NCBI GenBank assembly: GCA_963682025.1
Contig: OY821519.1
Location: forward strand, 107,922,264 to 107,986,263
Direction of reading: 5' to 3'
Length of the DNA: 64,000 nucleotides
Origin: Cordilura impudica
Taxonomy: Eukaryota > Arthropoda > Insecta > Diptera > Scathophagidae
The translations under genes and the position numbers were made by a program. Below are positions 12,258-24,208 of the stretch, in pieces (position 1 is the first letter of the stretch; each line of letters begins with the position of its first letter). A model generated the notes under the pieces. The model was not told the DNA's origin. It searched no databases and saw only the letters and a program-made list of their open reading frames with translations.

Positions 12258-13517
12258 TTTATACCCTTTACCACTATGTGGTTTGGGTATAATGACTTTG
12301 TGCTGCTGTTTGTAACAACCAAAAATATTTGACCTACACCCATCTTTAATTATACCGATCGAATCAGAATCACTATCTTATTCGATTTAACGATGTCCGT
12401 CCGTCCGTCCGTCCGTCTGTGTGTCCATGTAAAGCTTGTAATCAAACTTCAGGTCGCAAATATGAATATATGTTGATGAAATTTGGTATTTGATCTTCTA
12501 TCTGCCATGCAATGAACGCTGTTGAAATTGGTGAGAATCGGTCCATGTTCAGACCTAGCCACCATGAAATCAGATATATTGCCATAAGACCCAAATTATC
12601 ATACAAATCTTAGTCAAATTGGGTTTGTATGTACATATTACATCCATTAATCAGTAGTCCAAAAATGATCCCTATTGGACAACTCTTAGTCATAGGCCCC
12701 ATATAGAGCTGCTTCCCGATCTTCACTTAAATCTATCAAAAAGCAAAAATATTGCACGGATTCCTTTCAAATTTGGTTTGTATATGTTTTTTCAAAGTAT
12801 AAGTGACTTACCGATCGACTCAGAATCACTTTTAGAGTCAAAATAGCAATTTCCGTCCGTCCGTCCGTCCGTCTGTGTGTCCATGTAAAGCTTGTAATCA
12901 AACTACAGGTCGGAAATATGTATATATTTTGATGAAATTTGGTATATAAGCTTCCACCCATGGGCCATGGGATAAACGCTATTGAAACTGGTGAGAATCG
13001 GTCCATGTTCAGACCTAGCCCCCATACAAATGAACCCTATGAAATCGACATCAATTGCCATAAGTTCCAAATTATCATATAGATCTCAGTTAAATTGGGT
13101 TTGTATATGTTTATTACATCCATTAATCAGTAGCCCAAAAATACTCCCTACAGGAAAATTCTTAGTCATAGGCCCCATATAGAGCTGCTTCCCGATCTTC
13201 ACTTAAATCTATGAAAAAACAAAAATATTGCACAGATTTTTCTCAAATTTGGTTTGTATATATTTTTTCAAAGTATAAGTGACTTTACCAAATATGGTCA
13301 GGATCGGTCCATTTTCGACCTAGTCCCCATTTAAATATAGTGTTCGATATGAACTTTATCATATCTGCAGCGAAAAAAATTAATAAAAATGCCACTCAAA
13401 TTTGCTTTATGCATATTTGCTATATCCAATTAGTTGGACTGAAGAGATAGGGTATCTTAACCATGGTATAGAGTATCGTATAGTCGGGCTAGACCGACTA
13501 TAATTTTCTTACTTGTT
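12258..13517 (+). mobile_element. DINE-1-like repeat, chimeric copy with internal duplication
   Basis: The first part runs from the 5' end to ATAAGTGACTTACC (about 12812); the sequence then jumps back to GATCGACTCAGAATCAC and a second GTCC array (12853-12872) before running to the 3' palindrome and CTTGTT. The body is therefore present one and a half times. Confidence 0.75.
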
Positions 13518-13623
13518 TTCATTTTCTATTGTTCAATGCCAAAATCAGTGCTCGAGCTAGCAGTTAAGGGAGGGTAGTGTAAAATATTGTGATCTTTTTA
13601 AATTTTTATTATATAAAATAAAA

Positions 13624-13920
13624 GATGTTTTGAAAAAGTTCATATCGGATGCTATATTTATATGGGGACTAGGCTGAAAAATGGATCGATCTTGACCATA
13701 TTGGTAAGGTCAAGCACATGAACAAACCAAATGCGAGAAAAACCTGTTAAATATTTTTATATTTTTTGATGGATTTAAATGAATATCGGGAATCAGCTTC
13801 ATTTCTGGACTACTGACAAATGGATGTAATTAACATACACGAACCCATTTTGACCGAGATCTGTTTTATAGTATGGATATTATGGCAACTTTCGTCGATC
13901 TCATAGGGGTCATTGTATAA
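13624..13920 (-). mobile_element. DINE-1-like fragment
   Basis: Diverged inverted fragment recognised by GAAAAAGTTCATATCGGATG and ATATGGGGACTAGG; it has no terminal palindrome or GTCC array. Confidence 0.6.
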
Positions 13921-13959
13921 AAAGATCAAATTAATATAAATGATCTAACAAATCTTTAT

Positions 13960-14396
13960 TAATAGAATAGGCGATTTTTTGTGACCGATATAAAAAATTT
14001 AGTTACAAACCAATTTTGACCAAACATGCCACCTTTAAAAGGTGCTTATTTTTAGATGTCCACCATATTTACGGATTTACACCATCTAGAACATTTTTTT
14101 TTTTTTTTTTAGTAAAATGCATTTAAAGTTGCTACTAAAACATATATAAAACGCATATTTAAGATCCAAAATAAAAAATTTTACAAAGCTGTATGTGTTA
14201 CTAATTACTTATATAAAATTATTTATATAATATTATTTATTAACAAAGCCAATTCTACTTGTGATTTATGTTTGATTTATGTACCAAATAATTTTTTCAA
14301 TTCAACACAATTATTACTGTAACGAAGAAATCAAACAAATTTTTTTTGCTAACACATTAACAAATTAAATAAACACATACATAGCATTGTATATTT
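13960..14396 (-). mobile_element. Third repeat family, fragment
   Basis: Inverted left part (AATAGGCGATTTTTTGTGACCG ... CATTTAAAGTTGCTACTAA ... AAACACATACATAGCATTG), cut by the second-family repeat at 14398. Confidence 0.55.
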
Positions 14397-14397
14397 T

Positions 14398-15122
14398 TAT
14401 ACCCTCCACCCCAGTTTGCACAGGGTATATATAAGTTTGTCATTCCGTTTGTAATAATCAGAAAAAAAATTATGGACCCCATAATATATATATATATGTG
14501 ATCCTTATAACAAGCGGAGTTTATATAGCGATGTCCGTCTGTCCGTCTGTGGAAATCACGATGACAACTTCAATCGGCCAGCTAGGGTGCTCGTTTGCAT
14601 TAAAAATGATTCACTGAATTTCTGAGAAGCTTTCTGTTTAAACTCATCCAAATCGGTTGAATAGGCCCCAAGATCTGAATGAAGAACTAAAAGAAATCTT
14701 GAAAAAATATCATTTTTAGTGAAAATGATTCACGAAGATTATGGGAAGTTTTCTGTTTTAAAAATCATTAAAATCGGTATAACAAGTCCAGGGAAATCTC
14801 TGAAAAATAAAAAAAAAATTAAAAATATGATGTTTCTATATCATTTTGGTTGTTATTCTAAATGTTGTATTGTTGTCATAGCTGAACTTTTTGTTTTTGT
14901 GGTCGTTATGGTAATAATATTATAAAAACTAACCCTTTGTAAATTTTTTTTATCAACTCTGGTAGAAAAATTTTAAAGTTTCCATTGTTTATGCGTCACT
15001 AAAAAAAAAGTTGCTGGATCATTTTTGTCATCGCCACGAGCCTGCCTGCAAATTTTCAGATCGATTGGCTCACGGGAAATTAGTTAAAAATCAATCCTAC
15101 TACGAGTTAATATAAAGGGTGT
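14398..15122 (+). mobile_element. Second DINE-like family, copy with 5' end
   Basis: Begins TTTATACCCTCCACCCCAGTTTGCACAGGGTATATA, has GTCCGTCTGTCCGTCTGTGG at 14531-14552, then AATGATTCAC repeats (14608, 14724). The 3' hairpin is not seen; the left side cuts into a family-3 fragment. Confidence 0.5.
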
Positions 15123-15455
15123 AAAAATTCACCAACACCTAAAGTAAATAATGTTAAACTACCTAGTTGTTAATAAAAAAACAATGTAAATCTACCAAAC
15201 AAAATTTCATGTATGACTTTATTTAAAGAAAACACAAAAATAAATTTTGATGTTGTATTTTTTGTGTGTAATATTTACATATATGTACATACATACATAT
15301 ATTAAATAACAAACTAATATACATATATTCATACATGATAATAACCGCATGTTAGAAATAAGTCGGTATATTATTTTATTTATATAAAATTCTCCAATAT
15401 GTATTTTGTTTTAGGGAAAATACATTTCTTTCGTAATAACAAACAGAGTGTCACT

Positions 15456-16000
15456 TCATTTTGCTAAGAGTTGCTATGCCACAGTAGATGGCGCCGCAAT
15501 TTTTGTTCTAATTACCTTTGCAATCGTTATTTCTATTTTAACATGAATGTCAACATTTTTAATTAGATATCAAACTTCATTTCGCTCAGTGCTGCTATGC
15601 CACAATAGATGGCACCGCAATTTTTATTCCAATTAGCTTCGCAATCGTAATTTCTATTTTAACATGAATATCAACATTTTCAATTAGATATCAAACTTCA
15701 TTTCGCTCAGCAATTTTTGTTCTTATTAGCTTTGCAATCGTTATTTCTGTTTTAACATAAATGTCAACATTTTTAATTAGATATCAAACTTCATTTCGCT
15801 CAGTGCTAGTATGCCACAATAGATGGCGCCACAATTTTTATTCTAATTAGCTTCGCAATCGTAATTTCTATTTTAATATGAATGTCAACATTTTCAATTA
15901 GATATCAAACTTCATTTCGCTCAGCAATTTTTGTTCTAATTAGCTTTGCAATTGTTGTTTTTTATTTCAACATTAATGTCAACGTTTTTCCATTATACTT
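15456..16000 (+). repeat. Tandem repeat with alternating 121- and 93-bp units
   Basis: The landmark TATCAAACTTCATTTCGCTCAG recurs at about 15568, 15689, 15782 and 15903, giving spacings of 121, 93 and 121 bp. The short unit lacks about 28 bp (TGCTATGCCACAATAGATGG region). About four and a half units in total. Confidence 0.82.
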
Positions 16001-16810
16001 TTACAAATATGTCCCTAAATTTGGAATATTAACTTTTTGTTTTGTTTACCAAATAGAGTTACCGAGTTCATCAATGAGTTTTTTTGCTTTCAAAATAGTT
16101 CTACATAGGTATATAAAATTATTATTCTGCTTAACCTACAAAATATCTGATTGCGACTACATTTATTTTTTAAAAATTGTTTATAATTACTAAAGCATTA
16201 CTATTGACATAAATACAAAATTACACCTTTTAAATTTTCCATCCAAATTTAAGAAAATATCAATTCTAAAAATTGCAATTCAGATTTCCAATTATAAATT
16301 AGAAAATGTCAATTGAATTTCAGAAAATCATATTAAAACGTCGTTAATAACTTGAAATTTAGAAGACATCAATTCAATTTTTAAAATATAAATTTTATTC
16401 TTTAAACACAAATTGAAATTAAGAAAACACATATGAGGGGCTTAGAGCACAAGGGGTGTAAGTGACTTATTTTTCATACTGAGAAAAATGAGGTTAAAGT
16501 TAAATTGGAATAAAAAATTGTAGAGGCTATTTTAAATATTACTTTATAATTAATAGAGATCCTAAGATGTATTTTAACCTAATATGATAAAAAAATACCA
16601 TCCTTTACCTATACAAATACCCAAAAAACATCTTTGAAGTAAGGAAAGTCGCAATTACACCCCTTGTGCTCAAATTTTTTGTTAAAATTTGTAAATAAAT
16701 AAAGTTTTACCTTAAAATAATGTCAGTAAAACCTAATAAGAAAACCAGATAGACTACATTTTTTAACAATTTTTATTAAGTAGTGCTTTTATGGGTCCAT
16801 GTTAAATTTT

Positions 16811-18856
16811 TTAGACGTCATAATCAGATTCCATGACATCATCTGGCTCATCTTCACCCTCACTTTGGCTTTCGATTATTCCCGGGATTTCTTTCATTTT
16901 ATCATGAGGAAGTGTTTTGAACCATTCATGGTATATTGGTGGGATGTAGCAAAGAAGATCCTGGAGGCTTTTGTATTTTTCGAACTTTATTGGTTTGACG
17001 CTGTTTTTAGAAGGAAGTTGTGGGAGTAGTTTCATGGTTCGACCAACATATCTACCTTTCATGTTTAGTTTATTGAAGGTTTCTTGCTCATTTATTAGGT
17101 TATCTTTGTATGAGAGATTCCAAGGGTCACCCTTCTCAAAATGTAACCATTGCATTGTTCGGATGCCCGGTACCCTATTTTTAAAAAACCTTTGGATGGG
17201 CTCTAGACTTATAAAGTCCTTATTTTGCATAGGTGTTACGGTAAATTTTTTACTTGAATTTGACACAAGCTTCTCCCACTCTTGAGGTACATAAATCTGA
17301 CAGAAATTCTTTTTTTTGTTAATTTCTATAATTCCAAAATTTTGGTCACACTCCATAAATGAGTGTCCAGAGAGTAAAAATTTGTGATTTACTTCTTCAA
17401 TATGAGTATTTTTAATAATGTACAGCCAAAACTGAACAATGTAGTGACTCTTATTCTGTCCACCACAGTTGTCGCTATAAGCTGTAATGCGAGTCACACT
17501 CTGAGGCAAAGAGTTAATAAATTTTAAAAGACAAGAACTAATTTCTTGGCAGCCACGTGAAGCTTGGCTCTCATTCCACATATACATATTGGCGTCTCCC
17601 GTTGATAAATTGTGGACACACATGTTGTATGTCCAAAGTTGGCGGGCATAGTATACTTGAGTGCATGTCAGTACAGGAGTTGGCAACATTTTTTGCAAGT
17701 CGAAACAAATTGCTACATGGGTGTTAGTACTATCATTTTTAACAAGCTCTTTAACTCTATCTTTATCCAATTTTGCTGCTTCAGCTTTTTTCAAATGCAT
17801 TTGTTTTTCTTCTTTGGCCGCATTTTTAACAGCGTCTGTTTCACCATGCTCAATTGAAATTTGCAATTTGTCGCAAGTAACACATGTGTCAGTTTGGGGT
17901 TTGTGGAAACTTATGTTAAAACATGTGTTAAAAATATGGGTGTAGAAGCTCTTTTTCACTGGTGCTGCTTCCTTTTCTGTGCAAAATTCCAAGTAAAGTG
18001 CGTACATCTTTGTTACAGTTAGGCTGCTACATAAATACTTTCTATTGGGGGCATAGTTTCTTGAATAATGACTTGAATACTTGGGAAATGATTTAATGTG
18101 GTCTTTTACTAATTGTACTGATACATCAGCAATTTTATTGCCAGGGACTTTCTTGCCTCTTTTGTCTTTTTCGACTATGGCTGTTGTAGATATTTGTTTC
18201 TTTTTAACAATATTGTCCACCCTCTTTGTTGACACATCTAATGTTTTCATAAAAAATTCTTTACAGACTCTAAATCCAATCAGTTCATAGGCAGCACTGA
18301 CAGTTCTATTCTTTGAACTTTGCCTTTTCACTTTAAATGGAGCACAAAGAGTGATTGCTGAGCTTAAAAAAGAAGATTGCAAATTATGATCTTCAAGGCC
18401 CCAATAGTCTATAAAAATGTCATTCCGTTTTTCCTCAGGAATGCTATCATTGCACTTGAATCTGCATATATGGTTGTATGACTTTACGCATTTCTTATTG
18501 TGAAGTTCCCCATTTCTGTCTAAATATTCCTTACCAGAGTTACGATTCACTTGACGTGTATTTTTTATCCAGGAGTTTTCTTTTCTTGCTTTTTTTCTTG
18601 CTGATTGGCTAGAGTATTGCATCGAGTCCAAACTACTTTCATTATCTGCTACAGCTTCTTCAGCTTGTTCTCGTTGACAATCCACTTGAGCTGTCCCAGG
18701 AAATTCCCAAGTGGGATCTGCATCACTGTCATCTACAACACAATTTGCAATTGATGAAATCAGTTTCAAAAATTAATAAAAATAAAATATTTTAAACTTA
18801 CCAGCATTATAAAAATATTCAGAGAATTCGTCAATACTATTTTCAGATGCACTCAT
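16811..18856 (-). CDS. Transposase-like protein with SDNCGGQN motif, two exons, intact
   Basis: Join of exon 1 (18856-18802) and exon 2 (18732-16811), separated by a 69-bp intron (18733-18801) with donor GTAAGT and acceptor TTGTAG. I chose the ATG at 18856 because splicing from it gives a continuous 658-residue protein starting MSASENSIDEFSEYFYNA; the ATG at 18769 inside the intron only gives a shadow start. The protein belongs to a multicopy insect family of unknown biochemistry (I believe it is annotated DUF7869). Visible motifs in order: an acidic and basic N-terminal region; a Cys/His cluster near residues 100-112; CVTC near 302-305; a Lys-rich helix near 325-350; then FDLQK (Asp363), YSDNCGGQN (Asp439) and GHSFMECDQNFGIIE (Asp481/Glu488), which fit an RNase H-like acidic triad. 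The C-terminus is acidic. No stop or frameshift is present. Role as transposase of the surrounding element is inferred from its position between the TIRs. Confidence 0.8.
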
Positions 18857-19098
18857 TTTTAATGGTTTTAGTTACGAAAAACAACAGACAATCACCATTT
18901 GAAGCACAGCCGCGAATAACGTAGTAAAAATGTCATATTTTTTATTTCATTTTTTTTCAAATAAAACACAGTGTACTAAACTCTTTAAAAACAGGTGTTT
19001 TGACAACAAGTGTTAAAATAAGTCGTCAGACTTAAGATAAAACTTCTCTGAATTCACCCAATCAGTCTATGTGAAAATTAAATTTAAATATTTCCTTA

Positions 19099-19138
19099 GA
19101 GCACAAGGGGTGTAGGTACTCATACACCCCTTGTGCTC
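19099..19138. repeat. Internal palindrome of the transposon-end motif
   Basis: Two inverted copies of the 16-bp motif GAGCACAAGGGGTGTA (19099-19114 and 19123-19138) are separated by only 8 bp, forming a perfect hairpin about 180 bp inside the right end of the Sola-like element. The same motif makes up part of each TIR. It sits about 240 bp upstream of the transposase ATG on the minus strand, so it could act as a transposase binding site, an autoregulatory site, or both; this is inference. Confidence 0.7.
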
Positions 19139-19322
19139 CAAGCAAAACATATATTTTAATTAGTAGTGCTATAATTGGTCACCATATTTTGCTACCGTAT
19201 GCGAATCTCACATTCAGCTCTTGTGCTCTTGACTTCTCTGAACTTCACCTACTAATTCCATATGTTAACTCAATTTTATAAAAAAAGGCACTTACACCCC
19301 TTGTGCTCTAAGCCCCTCATAT

Positions 19323-20408
19323 ATATTTACATTTAAAAAATAAACTGAAATTAAAAAGAAAATATTGCGATTGAGGGGACATTAATAGCATTTCAGGATA
19401 ATAACACTTTAATTTAAATTCAATGTAGTTTGGAAAACCTCAAATGATATATAAGAATTGCGAACATAAAAATTGTTACATAAATAAAGCGTAATTTGAT
19501 GAGAATATTATTTATATATTATTTTTCACAATTTTTTTGGATGAAAGTTTTAAGTTTTTCAGAAAATAAGGATAACAAATTATTTTATTTAAAATTTTTG
19601 GGACATTTGGTTTTTTGCGTTTGGCATCCCTAATTTGAACCAGTGTTCATGATGACTTCATGGTAGGCAAGGTAAAATCCAAAACATTGAAGTTGGACAA
19701 TAATTCCCAGGTAGTAGTATTTGGAGACAATAAATGAAAATATATATTATTAACATAATTTAATTGAAAATAAAAAGTTGGCATCACTAGTTTAGATTTT
19801 GTATTGTATTGTGTAAATAATGAAAACTCCCTTTTAGTATGTTAAAAAAAAATTTTTTGTTTTCCAAATATGGCAATATTTTAACAAAAAAAATAGAGAG
19901 AGCTTTTTTTTCTTATTCTTTTGTTACTCGATCCGACCTATACGGCCGCAATGAAGAATTATTTTGCCAGTTAAAAGAAACTATACAGCCATTTCCAATT
20001 TGCACGATGTAATGCATATAGCCATCCTACGCAATCATTAACTTCGCAATGGAGGTTAGGGCGAGCTATATAATTTGCAAAAACTTAAACTAAAAAATAA
20101 TTAACTAATTATGTCATATAACCGCAAACGCACGCATGTAGGTATATAACCTAAATGCATGCCGATCAGCAACCACGATGACCAAAAAGCAAACACCGAA
20201 ACGTTTTTTCTTTTATCCGAAATAATAAAAGAGACGAAAACCATCTTACCTCGCTGGAGCGCGAATTACTAATATGAGAGAGTTCTATATACCAACTCTT
20301 GTAATAAACAAAAATCTAGATCAAACCAAAGAATTTGCTGAAATAATTTGGTATTAAATTGTTTCTTTTCCAAATATTTTGTTTACATTTATTATCAATA
20401 CTAAAACC
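19323..20408. other. No gene recognised
   Basis: AT-rich at first; 19910-20300 is less AT-rich but shows no protein, tRNA or repeat signature I can support. Confidence 0.45.
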
Positions 20409-20460
20409 GAGGTGGAGGGTATCAAAGATTCGGCACAGCCGAATTTAATACTCTTACTTG
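20409..20460 (+). mobile_element. Second DINE-like family, 3' end
   Basis: GGTGGAGGGTATCAAAGATTCGGCACAGCCGAATTTAATACTCTTACTTGT: hairpin ATTCGGC/GCCGAAT and the CTTACTTGT end are intact. A family-3 fragment continues directly after it. Confidence 0.55.
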
Positions 20461-20650
20461 TGTTTGTATGTGTTAGTAGCAACTTTGACTTAAAAAAAAA
20501 AAATTTAAGCATATAAAATTCTGTAAGTCTGGTGCACAGCAAAACGAAATACAAATCAAACAAGATACGTTTAGTCAAAATCGGGAGAAAACTGTGAGAC
20601 AAATCTTCGGTCACAATAAATACTCTTACCTATTAATATTATAGATTAAA
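20461..20650 (+). mobile_element. Third repeat family, fragment
   Basis: TGTATGTGTTAGTAGCAACTT ... TTCGGTCACAATAAATACTC ... TTAATATTATAGATTAAAAA matches the left part at 53448-53635. Confidence 0.5.
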
Positions 20651-20939
20651 AATGGGGGGTTGACCAAAAAATGTGATATATTTGTTGGGCCGCGAGTATA
20701 AAGGGTCTTGAGACACAAAATTCAACACTAAACTTCTGAATATTAGGAAGAACATTTTAAGCCTAAGCGGTATGATGAACTCGACCTACAACAGCCAGAA
20801 GAAATTTTTCAACTGAGAGACAGATAGACGGATCTCACTAGATCGACTTCTCCCTTTATAAGCATCAATGATATATATAGTTAAAGGGATCTTCTGAAAT
20901 AACTCCCTCTGTACAGTTGTGTTGATAGGATTATAAACA

Positions 20940-21375
20940 ATTTAAAAATAAACAAATTTTTCAACTGCTTCATTAACTTTTTATGTTTTTTGATATTAAC
21001 AATATAATTTCATTTTCTTTCGGTTACAAGTACCAAAAAAGTGTACAATTTGGAAAGGAAAGTAGTTCTAAATACACTTTTTGCTATCATATTAACAAAC
21101 AATTTGTTATAATGGCTGTATACTAATTTTTGGTTTTATACATTTCGTTGTAATAGTATTTTTTTTATTGAAATCACCAATACTTAAGATTAGAACGAAC
21201 ATATTATACTGGATTAAATTCAATGACCTTAATTGAATTAGTTTAATAGCTTTTATAAAGTCTGTCATTGCAGTGTGTCCTTCCATTTTATAGGAATTAT
21301 GATTAAGAAGTAATTTTAAAGAATATCTATTGTATTTTCAAATATATTAGAATTAAAATAATGCCTAAATAGATA
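20940..21375 (+). repeat. AT-rich dispersed repeat, related to 3.8-4.9 kb
   Basis: Shares TGTTATAATGG, ATCACCAATACTTAA, ATACTGGATTAAATT, AATTGAATTAGTTTAATAG and TTATGATTAAGAAG with the units at 4.6 and 29.1 kb. Confidence 0.4.
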
Positions 21376-21378
21376 TTT

Positions 21379-21838
21379 TTTATCCTATATCACTATGCGG
21401 TCAGAATTTTGTGCTGAAGTTTGTAACTACCAAAAATACTAGACTCATCTTCCGTTATATCGATCAGCTCGAAATCGCTTTCTGAGTCAATTTAGCGATG
21501 TCCGTATGTCCGTCCTTCTGTGTGTCCATGGAAACTTTATAATCCAAATACAGTTCACAAATCTGAATATATTTCGAATAAATTTAGCGCTTAAGCTTCT
21601 ATGGGCCATATGAAATTTGTGAAAATCCGTAATTGTTCAGACCTAGAACCCTTATACATTACCCCTATAAAATCAACTTAAATTCCCAAAATATCCAAAT
21701 TGTCATATAGAACTCGATCAAATTGGTTTGTGTATGTTTATAACATCCATTTATCAATAGTCCAAGAATAAACCCTATAGGAGAATTGTTAGTCATAGCC
21801 TCCACATGAAGCTGCTTCCCGATCTTAACAAAAATAAA
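21379..21838 (+). mobile_element. DINE-1-like fragment, old
   Basis: The 5' two thirds of a diverged copy (TTATCCTATATCACTATGCGG, GTCCGTATGTCCGTCC, GCTGCTTCCCGATCTT); the piggyBac element begins directly after it. Confidence 0.65.
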
Positions 21839-22279
21839 TAACCCTTATGTGAGTGACAAAAAAAAACACCTTCTCCAGAGTGACAGGGGTACCTGGGTAC
21901 CCACATAAAAATTGTATGAAAATAGCATATTTTAGCCCGTCGTACTGTACGTAAAATTGACATAAAATTATTTTTTTTTTTAAGGATTCACCTTATATGC
22001 GTTTTGGGTTTTCCCCTCTTTTTAAGATTTTAGGACAAAAATGTACTTAACAACCGCGAGCATTAATATACGAAACAAAAATATTATTGCGGGAATCCCT
22101 GTAACTTGAGTACGAATTTGAATTTTCATTTATTACTCGCTATATTGACGTCATAGTTTTTGAACAGAACTTAATATTATTTTTGTGATTCCCCTTTTCA
22201 TGAGTTTTAACACATTAAACATTACAATTTCATTCCTAATTGTTTTGTGGCCCGGTATAAGTGAATTGAGTTTGATAAA

Positions 22280-23910
22280 ATGACAGACAGTGTCCGTCCT
22301 AAAATATTAAATTTATCAGAAATTCAAAATATATTAAGCGAATGTGAAAGTGATGAGGAGGAATTTATCGTTTCTGATGCTGAATATATTCCGCCACTTG
22401 GCGATATAAGATCGGAAGGATCAGATGCGGAGCTAGTGCTATATGTAGAAACTGATGAGGACTCATACGATTCAGATGACAACGACGAAGTGGAATCGAA
22501 TAGTGAGCTTTGTGGTAAAGATGGAACTCGTTGGTGTCTTGATCCATTTCCAGAATTTCAGTCAAAAAATCTGAACATCTTACGGCAACATGGTGGCGCA
22601 GTACCTAGCTTGAACATTTCTACACCAAAAGATATATTCAAGAGTATTTTTCCGGCGAAATGTGTGATATAATTTCACGTGAAACCAATCGAAGGTGAAC
22701 TAGATGCGTTTTTTAATTTATTGATTTTTTGTGGCGTTCACAAAACTAATAAGGGGCATTTGACCGAGTTATGGAAACCTAATCATTTACCCCTCATTCG
22801 GGCTACAATGTCATATAATAGGTTTAAAATGTTTTTACTTTGATACGATTTGATAACGAAATTACTCCCAGGCACGAGGACGTACGCGCTTCACACAATA
22901 TATGCCGTCGAAGCCAGATAAATATGGGACAAAAATATTTGGGGCATGTGATTCAAAGAATTCATATCCTCTTCAAGGTCAGCTATACACAGGTAAGCCA
23001 ACGGGAGGCGATCGTCAAACAACGGTTGGTGAAAGAACAGTTTTGGACCTTGTAAGTGCATATAAAAATTCGGGAAGAAATGTGGCAACAGATAATTTCT
23101 TCACTTCCTTACAATTGGTTCGGACATTGAATACATGGAACTTGACACTAGTTAGAACCGTACGAAAGAACAAACGGTTTCTGCCATCAAACATGCGACC
23201 GCATAGAGACAGGTAAATATATTCATATGTACGAAAAATATTATTTTAGGAAAATAAATTCAACTAATTTCGTCTTCAGTAAAGAGGCAACTTTGTGTTC
23301 CTACGTTCCAAAAAAAGAACTATGCTGTGATTATGTTATCTACGATGCATTCAAAGCCTGAAACAGAACCAAATTTGACTGCTAAACCTGAAATTATAAT
23401 GTATTACAACCAAACTAAAGGAGGCGTTGACAATATGGATAAGTTATTAGGAGAATATACCACTAAATGCAGAACAAACCGATGGCCGTTAGCCTTATTC
23501 TACAATGCTATCGATGTAGCAGCATTGGCAGCACACATAATTTATATGGAACATAATACACAATTTACCACAAGTGACCGTCTTAGGAAATTTTTGAACT
23601 GTGTAAAGAAAATATAGAAAACCGTATTCAAAATCCTAAGATATGTGCAAAATAGTTCCCTCGATCAGCAATACAAGAAGTTCTTGGATGAGAAATTGGG
23701 CATAATGTAACAGAAGAAATATCCCACGTACAAAATCGCGACGTCAGTGATCGTTTTGCAGTTGGAGGAAGTTGCTATATTTGCAAACAACAAGACAAGA
23801 AGAGAAGAAAGACACGAAAAGCTTGTGCAATTTGCTCGAATGCTGTCTGTAGCGATCATTCAATCAATCGTCCCATATGCGACACCTGCTTGCCAGATTA
23901 CCAATGATTT
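22280..23910 (+). pseudogene. piggyBac transposase, dead (deletion and frameshifts)
   Basis: The N-terminal part, from ATG 22280, is acidic (SECESDEEEF, TDEDSYDSDDND). It loses frame near 22660, where MCDIISRETNR continues in another frame. A deletion near 22865 joins RFDNEI to RFTQYMPSKPDKYG, removing the segment that should hold the first catalytic Asp (VDEQL context). After that come YMPSKPDKYGTKIFGACDS, then ATDNFFTS (second Asp) at 23075-23110, a probable frameshift or intron at 23215-23280, and KGGVDNMDKLLGEY (third Asp context) near 23420-23460. A C-terminal Cys-rich finger (CYIC, CAIC, CSDH, CDTC, about 23775-23895) follows in another frame. The enzyme is inactive. The retrotransposon lies just downstream in its 3' flank. 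Confidence 0.85.
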
Positions 23911-23944
23911 CTTATTTCAAGTTCCTTTTTTTTATATATGTATC

Positions 23945-24110
23945 TGTAGGCGTACACTTTGTAAAAAACCACTTGTTTAAAAAAATATATTTTAAATCAT
24001 AACACAAAATATATTAAGTCAAAATGAAAAAATAAAATATTCATTCGAATTTTATATTAAAAACTATCGGACGTGTATTTTCTTTCAATAAAATATATAT
24101 ACACACGATA
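23945..24110 (+). repeat. Left LTR (166 bp)
   Basis: Starts TGTAGGCGTACAC and ends ACACACGATA. It is AT-rich with an AATAAAAT polyadenylation-like signal near its end. It matches the right LTR except for one base. Confidence 0.92.
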
Positions 24111-24208
24111 ATTGGTGACCCCGAGTTTATATTAAATTACACGACCGCGTTTGAATTAAGTAAATAATTTAATATTTAGCGCGCACAATTTTACATAAAT
24201 ATTCCGTA

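Larger units (their letters stand above)
16435..19318 (-). mobile_element. DNA transposon with 30-bp perfect TIRs, Sola-like candidate
   Basis: The element is 2,884 bp long. Its ends are perfect inverted repeats of 30 bp that begin GAGGGGCTTAGAGCACAAGG; they occupy 16435-16464 and 19289-19318. Both sides carry ATAT (16431-16434 and 19319-19322), which reads as a 4-bp target-site duplication, although ATAT is self-complementary and could be partly TIR. Within the ends, a 16-bp motif GAGCACAAGGGGTGTA recurs five times in both orientations (16445, 16656 inverted, 19099, 19123 inverted, 19293 inverted), as expected for transposase binding sites. One intact gene lies inside on the minus strand. 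The 4-bp duplication and TIR starting GAG fit what I remember of the Sola superfamily; that assignment is inference. Confidence 0.85.

Noticed and set aside
17612..17945. Plus-strand frames opposite the 658-residue gene
   Set aside because: They are antisense shadows of a well-supported minus-strand coding exon.
16811..18769. Start at 18769 for the Sola-like gene
   Set aside because: That ATG lies inside the intron; splicing from ATG 18856 gives consensus splice sites and an uninterrupted protein.
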